NCBI GenBank assembly: GCA_964634325.1
Contig: CAZWJF010000001.1
Location: forward strand, 337,211 to 401,210
DNA length: 64,000 nucleotides
Source: JAJXWB01 sp964634325
GTDB taxonomy: Bacteria; Pseudomonadota; Alphaproteobacteria; Rhizobiales; Beijerinckiaceae
Reading direction: 5' to 3'
Within the stretch, counting starts at the first letter, position 1, and the number at the start of each line of letters is the position of its first letter. A model generated the notes under the pieces. The model ran no database searches, was not told the DNA's origin, and was given only the letters and a program-made list of their open reading frames with translations. Of this stretch, positions 42,591 to 51,530 are shown one piece after another. The position numbers were made by a program, and so were the translations under genes.

Positions 42591-43775
42591 GTGGCAGGAG
42601 TTCTGGAAGGGATTCGCGTGCTCGATTTCGGGCGATACATCGCTGGGCCCTATTGCGCGACGCTGCTCGCGGATTTCGGCGCGGACGTCATCCGCATCGA
42701 GAAGCGGGAGGGCAGCGAGGACCGATTCGTCACGCCCGTTGGCGACGACGGCGCGGGCGCGTTGTTCCTGCAAGTCAACCGTAACAAGAAGAGCGTTACG
42801 CTCGATCCCATGCGGCCGGAGGGGCAGGAGGTTCTGCGCAGGCTCGTCGCGACAGCGGATGTCGTGGTCGCGAATCTGCCGGCGCAGACGCTGCAAGCGA
42901 TGAAGCTCGATTACGCCTCGCTGTGCGAGATCAAGCCCGACATCATTCTGACGACGGCCAATGCGTTCGGCGATACCGGTCCCTGGGCGGACCGGGTGGG
43001 GTTCGACGGCGTGGGCCAGGTGATGTCCGGCGCCGCCTACATGACCGGCCGGGGCGATCCGCCCTATCGCGCCATGGTCAATTACGTCGATTTCGGAACC
43101 GCGCTGCATTGCGCCTTCGGCACGCTGGCTGCGCTGATGGAGCGCCAGAAGTCCGGCAAGGGGCAAATCGTTCAGGGCGCGCTGCTGGCGACCGCCCTGT
43201 CCTTCACGAACGCCACGCTGATCGAACAGGCCGTGATCTCGGCCGACAGAATTCCGACGGGCAATCTCGGACAGACGACGGCGCCCTCCGACATCTACCG
43301 AGCGAAAGACGGCTGGCTGCTCTGCCAGGTGACGGGACAGCCGCTGTTCGACCGCTGGGCGAAACTGATGGGTGAGGAAAGCTGGTTGAGCGATCCGCGC
43401 TTTTCGGACGATCTCAAGCGCGGCGAGAACGGCGCCGTGGTCAGCGAGCGCATGTCGCGGTGGTGCGCGGAGCGGACGACGCAGGACGCGGTCGACGCGC
43501 TGGCGCGCGCCAAGATACCCGCGGCGCCTGTGCTGAGCCCGCAGCAGGCGCTCGACCATCCGCACGTGCGCGCGGGCGGTTTCCTTCAGGACATCGACTA
43601 CCCCGGCCTGCCGAGGCCCGCGCCCGTGTCGCGCGCTGCGTTGCGGCTGTCGCGCACGCCGGCGACGATCCATTCGCGTCCGCCGCTGCTCGGCGAACAC
43701 ACCGACATGGTGCTTGGCGAGCTGGGCTTCGACAGCGCGACGATATCCGCGTTGCGCGAGAAAGGCGTCGTGTAG
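42591..43775 (+). CDS. Class III (CaiB/BaiF) CoA-transferase
   Basis: 394 residues of the family III CoA-transferases. LEGIRVLDFGRYIAGPYCAT at the N-terminus, EKREGSEDRF, LDPMRPEGQEVLRRL, and the catalytic Asp expected in YVDFGTALHCAFGTLAAL. It moves CoA between a carboxylic acid and an acyl-CoA (formyl-, succinyl- or carnitinyl-CoA types); the substrate is not evident. GTG 42591 gives the usual start. The adenylate cyclase gene begins on the base right after its stop. Confidence 0.92.
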   Translation: MAGVLEGIRVLDFGRYIAGPYCATLLADFGADVIRIEKREGSEDRFVTPVGDDGAGALFLQVNRNKKSVTLDPMRPEGQEVLRRLVATADVVVANLPAQTLQAMKLDYASLCEIKPDIILTTANAFGDTGPWADRVGFDGVGQVMSGAAYMTGRGDPPYRAMVNYVDFGTALHCAFGTLAALMERQKSGKGQIVQGALLATALSFTNATLIEQAVISADRIPTGNLGQTTAPSDIYRAKDGWLLCQVTGQPLFDRWAKLMGEESWLSDPRFSDDLKRGENGAVVSERMSRWCAERTTQDAVDALARAKIPAAPVLSPQQALDHPHVRAGGFLQDIDYPGLPRPAPVSRAALRLSRTPATIHSRPPLLGEHTDMVLGELGFDSATISALREKGVV

Positions 43776-45986
43776 ATGCGGCTGCGCGCCAGCTATGTCG
43801 CCGCGTTCAGTCTGCCGCTTGTCGCGATGCTCGCGCTCGGCGTTCTGGCGCCCGGCGAACTGGCCGGCGTGAGGAATTTTTCGTTCGATGCGTATCAGCG
43901 CATCAAGCCGCGCGTCTGGTCGCCGGAGACTCCGGTGCGCATCGTCGACATCGACGACGAATCGCTCCGCCGGCTCGGTCAATGGCCCTGGCCGCGCAGC
44001 CGGCTGGCGCAGGTCGTCAAGCAGGCGTCGGACGAAGGCGCGGCGACCATCGCCTTCGATATGGCGTTCTCCGAGCCGGACCGGCTGAGCCCGGAATATT
44101 TCACGCGCGATCTCGCCGCCGCCACGCGCACGCGCGTGGAGCAAGCAATGTCGGGCGTCGAGAGCTACGACGCGCAATTTGCGCGCGAGATCTCGCGTGC
44201 GACGGTCGTTCTCGGCGCAATCATGACGCATTCCGGCGCGCCGGGCGCTTCGGCGCCCGTCAAGGCGGGCTTCGCCTACGCCGGCGACGATCCGACGCGC
44301 TGGCTCGCCGACTTTCCGGCGGTGGCCGCGCCGTTGCCAGTGCTCGCCCGCGACGCGGCGGGCGTCGGCATGCTCAATTGGCTGCCTGGCCACGACCAGA
44401 TTGTGCGCGAGGCGCCGCTGCTCATTCGCTCGGGCGCGACGATCGCGCCGTCGCTGGCGCTGGAGGCGCTGCGGACGGCGCAGGGCGCGTCGACGATCAT
44501 CGTGCGCTCCTCGAACGCGAGCGGACAGACCGCGTTCGGCGCGGCCACCGGCGTCAACGCCGTGAAGGTCGGCGACGTCGTTCTTGCGACCGGGCCGCAC
44601 GCCGAGCGTCGCATCTATTTTTCGCATTCGGAGCCCGGGCGGTTCATCTCCGCCTGGAAGCTGCTGGCCGGCGAGGTGCCGCGCGCGGAAATCGAAGGGC
44701 GCATCCTGCTTGTCGGCTCCAGCGCCGCGGGCGTGCTCGACCAGCGCGCGACGCCGCTCGACAGCGTCGCGCCGGGCGTCGAGATTCATGCGCAATTGAT
44801 CGAGCATGCGCTGGCCGGCGGCGATCTCGTGCGGCCAGACTGGGCCGCGCCGGCGGAACTCGTCGCCGCCGTCGCGCTCGCGTTGATCGCCTGCCTCGCG
44901 GCGTCGGCGGCGACGCCCTTCGTCGGGGCGCTGATCGGCTTTGCGGCGATCGACCTGATGTTCTTTCTCGCCTGGCGCGCGTTCAGCGCCCATGGCGTGC
45001 TGATCGATCCGATCTATCCGTCGGCGACGGTGGTCGTGACCTACCTGGCCGGCGTCGTCGAATTGTTCCGGCACGAGCGGTCGCAAAAATCGCAGGTCAA
45101 GAACGCGTTCGGCCGTTTCGTGTCGCCAGCCGTCGTCGAGCGCCTCGCCAATTCGCCGGAGCGCCTCACGCTCGGCGGCGAGTCGCGCGCGCTGACGCTG
45201 ATGTTCTGCGACATGCGCGACTACACCGGGCTGGTCGAAGGTCTCGACGCCGCCGAGACCATTTCGTTCATGAACGATTATCTGACGCCGCTGACGGACG
45301 TGATCCTCGCGCACGGCGGCACCGTCGACAAATATATGGGCGACGCGATCATGGCTTTCTGGAATGCGCCGCTCGACGATCCCGAGCATGCGCGCAACGC
45401 CTGCCGGACCGCGCTGGCGATGCGGGATGCGCTTGCAGCCTTCAACGCCTCGCGCGCGCGGCACGACGAGACGCGCCATCGCCGCCATCGCGACGCGCGG
45501 TTCGGCGTCGGCCTCAACACCGGCTTGTGCTCGGTCGGCAATCTCGGGTCGATCCGTCGTTTCGACTATTCGGCGATCGGCGATCCCGTCAACGTCGCGT
45601 CGCGTCTGGAAGGTCTGACGAAGTTCTACGGCGTCGACATTCTCGCCAGCGAAGAGACGCAGAGCGCCGCGGCGGACCTCGCGTGGCTTGAAGTCGATTG
45701 CGTGCGCGTCAAGGGCCGCGAGACGCCGACGCAACTATTTGCGTTGATCGGCGACGCGGATATGGCCGCGAGCGACGCCTTCGCAGCTCTGGCGGCGCGA
45801 CAGCGGGACTTGCTGTACGTCTATCGGTCGCGCGGTTTTGCGGTCGCCGCCGAGCGCGCCGAAAAGCTCGCGCAGGATCACGAGGAACTGGCGGCTTTCT
45901 ATCGGAGCTTCGCCGCGCGGGCGCGCGAAGCCGCGGACATTCCCGAAGCGGAATGGAGCCCGGTGCGCACGCTCGACTCGAAATAG
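43776..45986 (+). CDS. CHASE2-domain adenylate/guanylate cyclase
   Basis: 736 residues: an N-terminal helix, an extracytoplasmic CHASE2 sensor (about 30-350, with PVRIVDIDDESLRRLGQWPW and ILLVGSSAAGVLDQRATPLD), two to three membrane helices (about 360-430) and a class III nucleotide cyclase. The metal Asp residues are in LMFCDMRDYTGLVEG and DKYMGDAIMAFW, the transition-state Asn/Arg in DPVNVASRLEG, so it looks active. It makes cAMP (less likely cGMP) in response to an unknown periplasmic signal. The start abuts the CoA-transferase stop. Confidence 0.93.
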   Translation: MRLRASYVAAFSLPLVAMLALGVLAPGELAGVRNFSFDAYQRIKPRVWSPETPVRIVDIDDESLRRLGQWPWPRSRLAQVVKQASDEGAATIAFDMAFSEPDRLSPEYFTRDLAAATRTRVEQAMSGVESYDAQFAREISRATVVLGAIMTHSGAPGASAPVKAGFAYAGDDPTRWLADFPAVAAPLPVLARDAAGVGMLNWLPGHDQIVREAPLLIRSGATIAPSLALEALRTAQGASTIIVRSSNASGQTAFGAATGVNAVKVGDVVLATGPHAERRIYFSHSEPGRFISAWKLLAGEVPRAEIEGRILLVGSSAAGVLDQRATPLDSVAPGVEIHAQLIEHALAGGDLVRPDWAAPAELVAAVALALIACLAASAATPFVGALIGFAAIDLMFFLAWRAFSAHGVLIDPIYPSATVVVTYLAGVVELFRHERSQKSQVKNAFGRFVSPAVVERLANSPERLTLGGESRALTLMFCDMRDYTGLVEGLDAAETISFMNDYLTPLTDVILAHGGTVDKYMGDAIMAFWNAPLDDPEHARNACRTALAMRDALAAFNASRARHDETRHRRHRDARFGVGLNTGLCSVGNLGSIRRFDYSAIGDPVNVASRLEGLTKFYGVDILASEETQSAAADLAWLEVDCVRVKGRETPTQLFALIGDADMAASDAFAALAARQRDLLYVYRSRGFAVAAERAEKLAQDHEELAAFYRSFAARAREAADIPEAEWSPVRTLDSK

Positions 45987-46024
45987 GCGGCGGGTCAGCG
46001 GGGCGGCGCTCGGACAGGAGTCGG

Positions 46025-46762
46025 TCATTCGCGTCGTGCGCGATCCCAGTCGACGCGAAACACCAGCAGATCGCCGAGGCGCACGACATCGCCTTCGAGC
46101 GTGACCGGAACAGCGGTCATGTCCGCGATCGATTCAGGCGCCGGGCCGCCGTCGCGGGAAGCCAGCAACAGCGAGCTTCGTCCCTCGATCGGCTTCGAAG
46201 CGACGAACACCGGCGGCAGACCGGTGGAAATGCAAAGGTTCGCGCAAGCCTTGTGCGCGAGGCCGGTTCCCGGGCGCATGCCGCCCGCCGCACATTTGCC
46301 GTCGCAGATTTCGCCTGCGATGCGCCAGCGGCCGAGCGGCGCGGCTTGCGGCGCGACCGCAGCGCCGTCGACGGGACGCAATTGATCGGCGCCTCCGACG
46401 AGCGCCATGTCGATATCGCCGCGCGCGACCAGTACGCCTTCGAGCCTGGCGAGCCGACCGTCGAGGCTGCGACCGAAATCCTGCGCGCCGTGTTTGCCTT
46501 CGCCGCCGAGCAGCAGCGTGCGGCCGTGCGGATGGGCGGCGTCGGCTGCGGCGACGATGAGCGGATAGGGTCTCGCGACGAATACGCCGGTCGCCGCGAT
46601 GTCCTCGCCATATTGCGAAGAGCCGATGTCGAACGGCGTTCGACCGACGACAGCCGCAAGACCGGCGAATGCGGCGCATAGCAGGACGGCAAAGACCATG
46701 GCGGCGCGGCGCGTCGCGCGCGGCGCCGGCAGATATCCGACGAAGAATTCGCTTTGGCTCAT
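46025..46762 (-). CDS. Membrane-anchored Cys-motif protein of the Rieske operon
   Basis: 245 residues: one N-terminal membrane helix (about 20-37, MVFAVLLCAAFAGLAAVVG), then an extracytoplasmic beta-rich domain. Four cysteines lie in two CxxxC-type pairs, EICDGKCAAGGMRPG and HKACANLCISTG, suggesting a bound metal, Fe-S cluster or disulfides. The family is not named. It is the last gene of a minus-strand operon and overlaps the Rieske/ferric-reductase-like gene by 4 nt, so it is probably a partner subunit that gives electrons to, or takes them from, that protein. Confidence 0.75.
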   Translation of the reverse strand: MSQSEFFVGYLPAPRATRRAAMVFAVLLCAAFAGLAAVVGRTPFDIGSSQYGEDIAATGVFVARPYPLIVAAADAAHPHGRTLLLGGEGKHGAQDFGRSLDGRLARLEGVLVARGDIDMALVGGADQLRPVDGAAVAPQAAPLGRWRIAGEICDGKCAAGGMRPGTGLAHKACANLCISTGLPPVFVASKPIEGRSSLLLASRDGGPAPESIADMTAVPVTLEGDVVRLGDLLVFRVDWDRARRE

Positions 46763-47802
46763 ATCGCGCCCCCGATCGCGAGCGGTTCGACCCGCGTTCC
46801 CTCGGGATTGGCGCGCGGATCGAGCCAGACGGCGCCGTCGGTCAATTTCAGATTGTAGGTCGCCAGCTTCTCCGAATAGGGCGGCGGCGCGCAGCCGTCT
46901 TCGAGACGGTATTGAAAGCCGTGCCACGGGCAGGTGACGCAGCCGTCGACAATGCGCCCTTCGCCCAATGGTCCGTTTTGATGCTTGCAGGCGTTGGCGA
47001 TCGCCGACAGCCGGCCCTGATGGCGAAATATCGCGACGCTTTCATCGTCTTTGACAGAGACGATCACCGCACGCCCCTCCGCGATCCTGTCGGGCGCGCC
47101 GACCTCGATCCAATCGGCGACGTCTTTCGCGCGATCGAGCCGCGCCTGCTTCGCGCTGGCCGCCAGATGCAGCGCGACGACGAGAAGCGCGCATGCGGGG
47201 ACGACGACATGCATCGCCTGAAGCTGCGGCGTCAGCAGCGCGCCGAGCGACACATGCGCGACGACGCAGGCGTAAGCCGCATAGATCGACATGTGCAGCG
47301 CCTTCCAGACCGGCGGCGTCAGGAAGCTCAGCCAGAAATCATGACTTGTCGCCGCGAGCGCGAAGAGCGCGATCAACGCTGCGACGCCGAACAATTCGAA
47401 CGGGAAACCTGCGAGCCGGCCGAAGCTCGTGTTGCTCGAAAGCAGCGCGACGTAGGGATCGACGTCGCTGAAGGCGAAATACCAGCCGAGCACGTGACGC
47501 GCGTGCATGAAAGCGACAAGGAACGTCATCACGCCGAAATGGCGCCGGTTGTAGAGCAATGGAAGGAAGCGCGCGTCGAGGCGGGCGAGCGGCCCGATGC
47601 ACAAGATGGCGCTCATCATCAGGAAGGCGCAGGAGCCCCACGCGCGCATCTCGACCGTCGCGTCGTCGAACGGAGCGAAGGGCGTCGCGCGATGTCCGAC
47701 AGTCATGAAAATGGCGAGATAGAGCGCCACTGCGACGACCAACGCCAGGTCGTAGAATATCTTGTTGGCGTTCCAGCCGACCGGGCGATAGGCGACGCTC
47801 AT
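46759..47802 (-). CDS. Ferric-reductase-like transmembrane protein fused to a Rieske domain
   Basis: 347 residues: about six membrane helices with histidines for b-type haem (RRHFGVMTFLVAFMHARHVL and WKALHMSIYAAYACVVAHVS), then a cytosolic-type Rieske [2Fe-2S] domain (from about residue 235) with ligands in NACKHQNGPLG and CVTCPWHGFQYRL. Electrons can therefore pass between a Rieske cluster and membrane haem, probably across the inner membrane. The acceptor is unknown. Start and stop overlap both neighbours by 4 nt. The operon has a LysR-type dyad upstream (48690). Confidence 0.88.
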   Translation of the reverse strand: MSVAYRPVGWNANKIFYDLALVVAVALYLAIFMTVGHRATPFAPFDDATVEMRAWGSCAFLMMSAILCIGPLARLDARFLPLLYNRRHFGVMTFLVAFMHARHVLGWYFAFSDVDPYVALLSSNTSFGRLAGFPFELFGVAALIALFALAATSHDFWLSFLTPPVWKALHMSIYAAYACVVAHVSLGALLTPQLQAMHVVVPACALLVVALHLAASAKQARLDRAKDVADWIEVGAPDRIAEGRAVIVSVKDDESVAIFRHQGRLSAIANACKHQNGPLGEGRIVDGCVTCPWHGFQYRLEDGCAPPPYSEKLATYNLKLTDGAVWLDPRANPEGTRVEPLAIGGAI

Positions 47803-47951
47803 GGCCTCGCTCCGTCGGGCGCTGCGATCCGCACGGGATCTGGCAGGCGCGAACTCGGCCGCGCGACCCAGCCGAGAACCAGGATCATGGGGATAGCGAC
47901 GGCCATGAGGCGCCAGATCAGGCCATGCGCTCGACGATGCGCGCGCAGCAT
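47799..47951 (-). CDS. 50-residue single-pass membrane protein
   Basis: MLRAHRRAHGLIWRLMAVAI is a basic start leading into one helix (about 12-31), followed by a short Pro/Arg-rich tail. ATG 47951 overlaps the stop of the 74-residue gene (TGATG) and its own stop overlaps the next ATG by 4 nt, so coupling to both neighbours is strong evidence that this small gene is real. It is probably an accessory subunit of the Rieske membrane complex. Confidence 0.75.
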   Translation of the reverse strand: MLRAHRRAHGLIWRLMAVAIPMILVLGWVARPSSRLPDPVRIAAPDGARP

Positions 47952-48175
47952 CACGCGCCTCCGGCCGGTGCGTCGCGGCTCAACCGCCGCCATCGCCACA
48001 CGACGATCGGCCACAACAATGCAAGTCCGGGCAGCAGCAGCGGACGGAATGCGTAGGCGCCGTGCGCAGCCGGATCGATGCGGTCGATCGCGAAGACCAC
48101 GAACCAGAGGCCGACGAACGCGCCGATCGCCAACCAGGCCTCGCATGCGGTCACGACGATCGTCGCTACGTTCAT
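47951..48175 (-). CDS. 74-residue two-helix membrane protein
   Basis: Two membrane helices (about 5-30, ACEAWLAIGAFVGLWFVVFA, and 43-62, RPLLLPGLALLWPIVVWRW) joined by a short loop with AIDRIDPAAHGAYAF, and a basic end. No family is recognised. Its stop overlaps the next ATG by one base. Position in the operon suggests a small subunit or assembly factor of the Rieske/haem protein. Confidence 0.75.
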   Translation of the reverse strand: MNVATIVVTACEAWLAIGAFVGLWFVVFAIDRIDPAAHGAYAFRPLLLPGLALLWPIVVWRWRRLSRDAPAGGA

Positions 48176-48342
48176 GATCGCGCCCCTTCAGCCGCGGTCG
48201 ACAAGTGGTACGGTCGCGCGATCCTGCGGCGCATCGAACGCCAAAGGCAATATGCGGGCGCACACAATGGTGTGATCTTGCGACGGCGTCGCGCGTTTGC
48301 GTAAGCGCTGATCGCCGATCGTCGCCGGCCAGGGGCGCAAGG

Positions 48343-48570
48343 TCAGGGCTGAGAGCCGGGCTGCGTCTGCGCAGGCGTCCACGACCACTGCCGCAGGTCC
48401 GCAACGCGCGAGGGTTCGGGACGCAGAATCTCGACGTTTCCGGCCGCAAGCAGATTGACGGCCCCGATCGCGGCGACGCCGGCGAGCGCAGCCAGCGCTG
48501 CGCAAAGAAGCGCTGTTCGGCTTGGGCCGGTCCTTTGCTCCAGAGCGTGTTGCATTCCCGACATCGTCAT
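48343..48570 (-). CDS. 75-residue single-pass membrane protein
   Basis: A cytoplasmic start of about 20 residues (MTMSGMQHALEQRTGPSR), one helix (about 20-42, LLCAALAALAGVAAIGAVNL) and an extracytoplasmic tail ending in TPAQTQPGSQP. It is the first gene after the dyad at 48690 and leads the Rieske operon, though a 167-nt gap separates it from the next gene. Function unknown. Confidence 0.65.
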   Translation of the reverse strand: MTMSGMQHALEQRTGPSRTALLCAALAALAGVAAIGAVNLLAAGNVEILRPEPSRVADLRQWSWTPAQTQPGSQP

Positions 48571-48689
48571 CGTTCGCCCCCATGTCCGTAACGCGCCTCG
48601 GGCGGATGCCTTCCTGGATCCGACGCAAGGCCCGTCAAATTCCGTTCCTAGACACTACAGCCGCGCGCCGAAGGAAGCGGGCAGAATTA

Positions 48690-48708
48690 CGATAGCCGAG
48701 CGCTATCG
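48690..48708. promoter_or_regulatory. LysR-type dyad, site A (exact)
   Basis: CGATAGC-CGAGC-GCTATCG is a perfect inverted repeat with T-N11-A geometry, 119 nt upstream of the first gene of the Rieske membrane operon and downstream of the cupin gene. Identical arms recur at 53765 and 58740. It is the probable binding site of the LysR regulator encoded at 52834..53721. Confidence 0.75.
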
Positions 48709-48772
48709 AGGGGCGGCGGCGAGGACACGACAGCGACCGGCGAAAGCGCGGCCGCTGCGCGTTCGGTTCAGC

Positions 48773-49270
48773 TCACATGTCCATCTTCGGCTTGTCGAGA
48801 TCGATCGTCTCCTGATCGACGACATCGGAGGAGGTCACGACAGCTTCCGTCGCATTCGGATTTTCCCACCAATGCCCGTGCCCGGGGCCGAACTCGGGCG
48901 TCCAGTCGCCGGCCTTGTGGCGGATCGGCGTGGAGCAGAGCGTGCTGTGCTCGATCAGTTCGCCCTTCACCACAAACACGATCGACGGCCGGTCCTCGTG
49001 ATTGTGAGTGGGCACGATTCCATGCCCTGCGATGGTGAGGCGTCGCGTGCGGAGGAAGAGATCGCCGACGCTGCGCCAGCCCTTGAGATTGACGGTCGAA
49101 AGCGTTTCGCGCGCGACGCCGACGCTTTCTTTCGACTCGATGGCGCGCGGCGTCTTGAGCACCTTGTCCGGCGGGCAGGTTCCAGCCGAGGCCGGTCCCG
49201 CGTCGACGAGGAAAGCGCCCGCCGCAGCGGCCGCCAGCGCCAGTGTGAGTCGCGTCGTCTTGTTGGTCAT
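48773..49270 (-). CDS. Secreted cupin-domain protein
   Basis: 165 residues with a signal peptide (MTNKTTRLTLALAAAAAGAF..., cut near residue 29). One cupin barrel follows, with metal ligands in IVPTHNHEDRPSIVFVVKGE and the second motif in PGHGHWWENP. Cys32 and Cys112 are available for a disulfide. Such periplasmic cupins may be dioxygenases or sugar/antioxidant-binding proteins; no activity is assigned. It lies 64 nt downstream of the MFS gene and is probably the second gene of that unit. Confidence 0.85.
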   Translation of the reverse strand: MTNKTTRLTLALAAAAAGAFLVDAGPASAGTCPPDKVLKTPRAIESKESVGVARETLSTVNLKGWRSVGDLFLRTRRLTIAGHGIVPTHNHEDRPSIVFVVKGELIEHSTLCSTPIRHKAGDWTPEFGPGHGHWWENPNATEAVVTSSDVVDQETIDLDKPKMDM

Positions 49271-49334
49271 GTTTCTCTCCTTTGTTCGTCGGCCGGATGA
49301 CGGCGCGGCCGGCTTCGCCGTGAAGGCGCAAGAG

Positions 49335-50519
49335 CTATCGAAGATTGCGCGAGGCCAAGGCCGCGCAGGCGAGCGCGAGGAACACGCCTGCGACGCACGC
49401 CGGCCAACCGAAGCGTTCGAACGTCAGGCCAAGCGCTGCCGCGCCGACGAGGCCGCCGGAGAAATAACTCGCCAGATAGAGGCCGCTCGCTGCGCCGCGG
49501 TTTTCGCGCGCCTGCGTCGCGACATAGCTGGAGGCGACGGCCTGCGCGAAGAAAGCGCCGACGCCGACCATCGTCAGACCGCACAGCATCAGCGTCAGGT
49601 TGACTGACAAGAGGAACGGAAGGCCGAGGATCGCGAGCGCAAGCCCGGCGAGCAGCGCGCGCCGCGCGCCGAACGAGGCGACCGCAGCGCCGGCGAGAGG
49701 CGTCGTGAGAAGCGAAGGCGCGAACACGAAATAGACAAGTCCGATCGCCATCGAGTCGAGGGAAATCGGGGGGCGCGCCAGCACGAAATTGACGAAGGTG
49801 AAGGCGCCGATGAAAGCCGCGAGGATGCAGAAGCCGATCAGATAGGCGGAGCGCTGCTCCGGACGTTCGATGTTGGCGCGAATTCCCGCGAGGCCGGCGC
49901 CAGACGCAAAGTCGGCGGCCGCGCGACGGCCGGCCCGGAGGCTGACGAGCGCGAGCGCGGCGCCCGCCAGATTGAGCAGGGCGAGGGCGATGAAATTGAA
50001 GCGCAAACCGAGGTGGTCGACCAGCAGAGCAGAGAGGAGACGTCCGACGAGGTTGGAGGCGACGTTGCCGGCGATGTAGGCGGCGAAGGCGCCGCCGGCC
50101 GCATGCGACAGGCAGTTTTCGCCGAGATAGGCGAGCGTGAGAGAGAAGGCGGTCGCCATGCACAATCCCTGCATCGCGCGCAACGTGGCGAAAGTCGCTA
50201 TGTCCGGGGCGAACCCGAGCAGCAGGGTCGGCGCGGACAGAAGGCAGAGGCTCATGACGACGCCGCGCCGGCGCTCGATGCGCGCGCTGAGCAGCGCGAC
50301 GGCCAGGCTCGCGACCGCCATGCCGAGCGTGCAGGCGTTGACGGCGAGCCCTGCGACAGACGGCGAAACCGCATAGGATTGCGCGAGCGCGGGCAGGATC
50401 GCCTGCGCCGCGAACAGGTCGACCAGCGTGAGGAAGGCGATAGTCGCAATGACGAAGTTGCGGCGTGCGTTCTGCGTGACCGCGAGGATCGGTGCAAGAC
50501 CTGTGACAGACTGCGCCAT
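49335..50519 (-). CDS. MFS exporter, YnfM-like
   Basis: 394 residues with 12 predicted helices. The start FVIATIAFLTLVDLFAAQAI and the loop SARIERRRGVVMSLCLL (A-motif region) are typical of drug/nucleoside efflux MFS proteins. GGGAG precedes the ATG. Its promoter region carries two degenerate LysR-type dyads (50622, 50670). Substrate unknown; an export role for a stress metabolite is plausible. Confidence 0.9.
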   Translation of the reverse strand: MAQSVTGLAPILAVTQNARRNFVIATIAFLTLVDLFAAQAILPALAQSYAVSPSVAGLAVNACTLGMAVASLAVALLSARIERRRGVVMSLCLLSAPTLLLGFAPDIATFATLRAMQGLCMATAFSLTLAYLGENCLSHAAGGAFAAYIAGNVASNLVGRLLSALLVDHLGLRFNFIALALLNLAGAALALVSLRAGRRAAADFASGAGLAGIRANIERPEQRSAYLIGFCILAAFIGAFTFVNFVLARPPISLDSMAIGLVYFVFAPSLLTTPLAGAAVASFGARRALLAGLALAILGLPFLLSVNLTLMLCGLTMVGVGAFFAQAVASSYVATQARENRGAASGLYLASYFSGGLVGAAALGLTFERFGWPACVAGVFLALACAALASRNLR

Positions 50520-50597
50520 GGCGGCTCCCGTCCGAATTGCAGCCTGCGAGACAGGCTTTCTGTACGGGCGCCAGTCTGTCGACGGCCTGCGCGGATC

Positions 50598-50610
50598 TGA
50601 AATATCGATC
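50598..50610. promoter_or_regulatory. 13-bp element TGAAATATCGATC, copy 1
   Basis: An identical 13-bp sequence lies at 58716. In both places it starts a fixed layout: element, 11 nt, then the LysR-type dyad. Read on the minus strand it lies between the dyad and the gene start (here the MFS gene, 78 nt away), the place of a LysR activation subsite overlapping the -35 region. Confidence 0.55.
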
Positions 50611-50621
50611 TGCTTGCGATT

Positions 50622-50640
50622 GAATAGCGGCTGGCTATCT
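50622..50640. promoter_or_regulatory. LysR-type dyad, site B (degenerate)
   Basis: GAATAGC-GGCTG-GCTATCT keeps the ATAGC-N5-GCTAT core and T-N11-A spacing. It lies in the divergent region between the MFS exporter (minus) and the first peroxiredoxin-like gene (plus), 102 nt from the MFS start. Confidence 0.6.
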
Positions 50641-50669
50641 GGCGCAGGCGGAGGCGGTCGGCGGGCCTT

Positions 50670-50688
50670 CGATAGGCAATCGCTATTG
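50670..50688. promoter_or_regulatory. LysR-type dyad, site C (degenerate)
   Basis: CGATAGG-CAATC-GCTATTG matches the exact dyad in 12 of 14 arm positions and keeps T-N11-A. It is 59 nt upstream of the first peroxiredoxin-like start and 48 bp centre-to-centre from site B, so the two may bind tetramers that control both directions. Confidence 0.6.
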
Positions 50689-50747
50689 GAAGGCCGCGCG
50701 GCTGCGACTTACGCTCTTGATGTCAGGTGAAATTGCGCGGAGCGCTC

Positions 50748-51461
50748 ATGCCCAATCATGCAAATCTTCCGGAAGCGCTCGCCAGGCTCCTTGCGCAGGA
50801 CATGACGTTGTCGAATGCGCTCGCCGCCTTCGCCGCCCATCTGGAACAAGCGAACCCGACCGTCGCTCGCGCGAACGAGTCCCTGGTCCGGCGCCTTCGC
50901 GCCGCGGGAACCGGCGTCAATGCGCCGGACATCGGAGAAATATTGCCGGAGTTCATGCTGACCGACGAAACCGGTCGATTGCGAATGCTCGACGAGTTTC
51001 TCGACAATGGCCCGGTCGTGGTCAGCATCATCCGCGGGCATTGGTGTCCGTTCTGCGTCATCGAGATCGACGCGCTGACGAAAGCCGCAGACGAGATTGC
51101 GCGGGCAGGCGGCTCGGCGATCGTGATCATGCCGGAAAGGCAGCCCTATGCGCGCGTCGTGCGGGAGCGCGGCGCGCCATTTCCGATCCTGTCGGATATC
51201 GACTGCGCCTATAGCCTGCAGCTCGGTCTGTGTTTCTACATCGGCGACGAACTGGTGCGCATCCTCAACGGCTCAGGCAATCGGTTGCCGGTCTTTCAGG
51301 GCAACGAGTTCTGGTTTCTGCCGGTGCCGGCGACATTCGTCGTCGATCGCCGGCGTCGGGTGGTCGAGCGCATGGTCGATCCGGATTTCCGGTTCAACAG
51401 GCTGGCGATCGACCGGATCGTCGCGGCTGTCGAAAGGGCCGCGACCCGCGGCGCGGAATAG
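50748..51461 (+). CDS. Peroxiredoxin-like (AhpC/TSA-type) protein, copy 1
   Basis: 237 residues: a helical N-terminal region (about 1-60) and a thioredoxin-fold peroxiredoxin-like domain with the redox motif IIRGHWCPFCVIEID (CPFC). Downstream are VIMPERQPYARVVRERG and FPILSDIDCAYSLQLGL. The CxxC in place of the single peroxidatic Cys of typical Prx suggests a disulfide reductase or an atypical peroxidase. ATG 50748 follows GCGGAG. It is followed by a close paralogue 69 nt downstream. Confidence 0.88.
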   Translation: MPNHANLPEALARLLAQDMTLSNALAAFAAHLEQANPTVARANESLVRRLRAAGTGVNAPDIGEILPEFMLTDETGRLRMLDEFLDNGPVVVSIIRGHWCPFCVIEIDALTKAADEIARAGGSAIVIMPERQPYARVVRERGAPFPILSDIDCAYSLQLGLCFYIGDELVRILNGSGNRLPVFQGNEFWFLPVPATFVVDRRRRVVERMVDPDFRFNRLAIDRIVAAVERAATRGAE

Positions 51462-51530
51462 TTCGGCGCCAGCAGGCGTCGCCATTCGGCGCGGACGCGC
51501 TAGAATGGAGCGGAGCAGGAAAGCAGGACG

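Noticed and set aside
42564..45734. Open frame of more than 1000 codons on the minus strand
   Set aside because: It is antisense to the CoA-transferase and CHASE2 cyclase genes, is Arg/His-rich in the manner of GC-rich shadow frames and has no recognisable motif.
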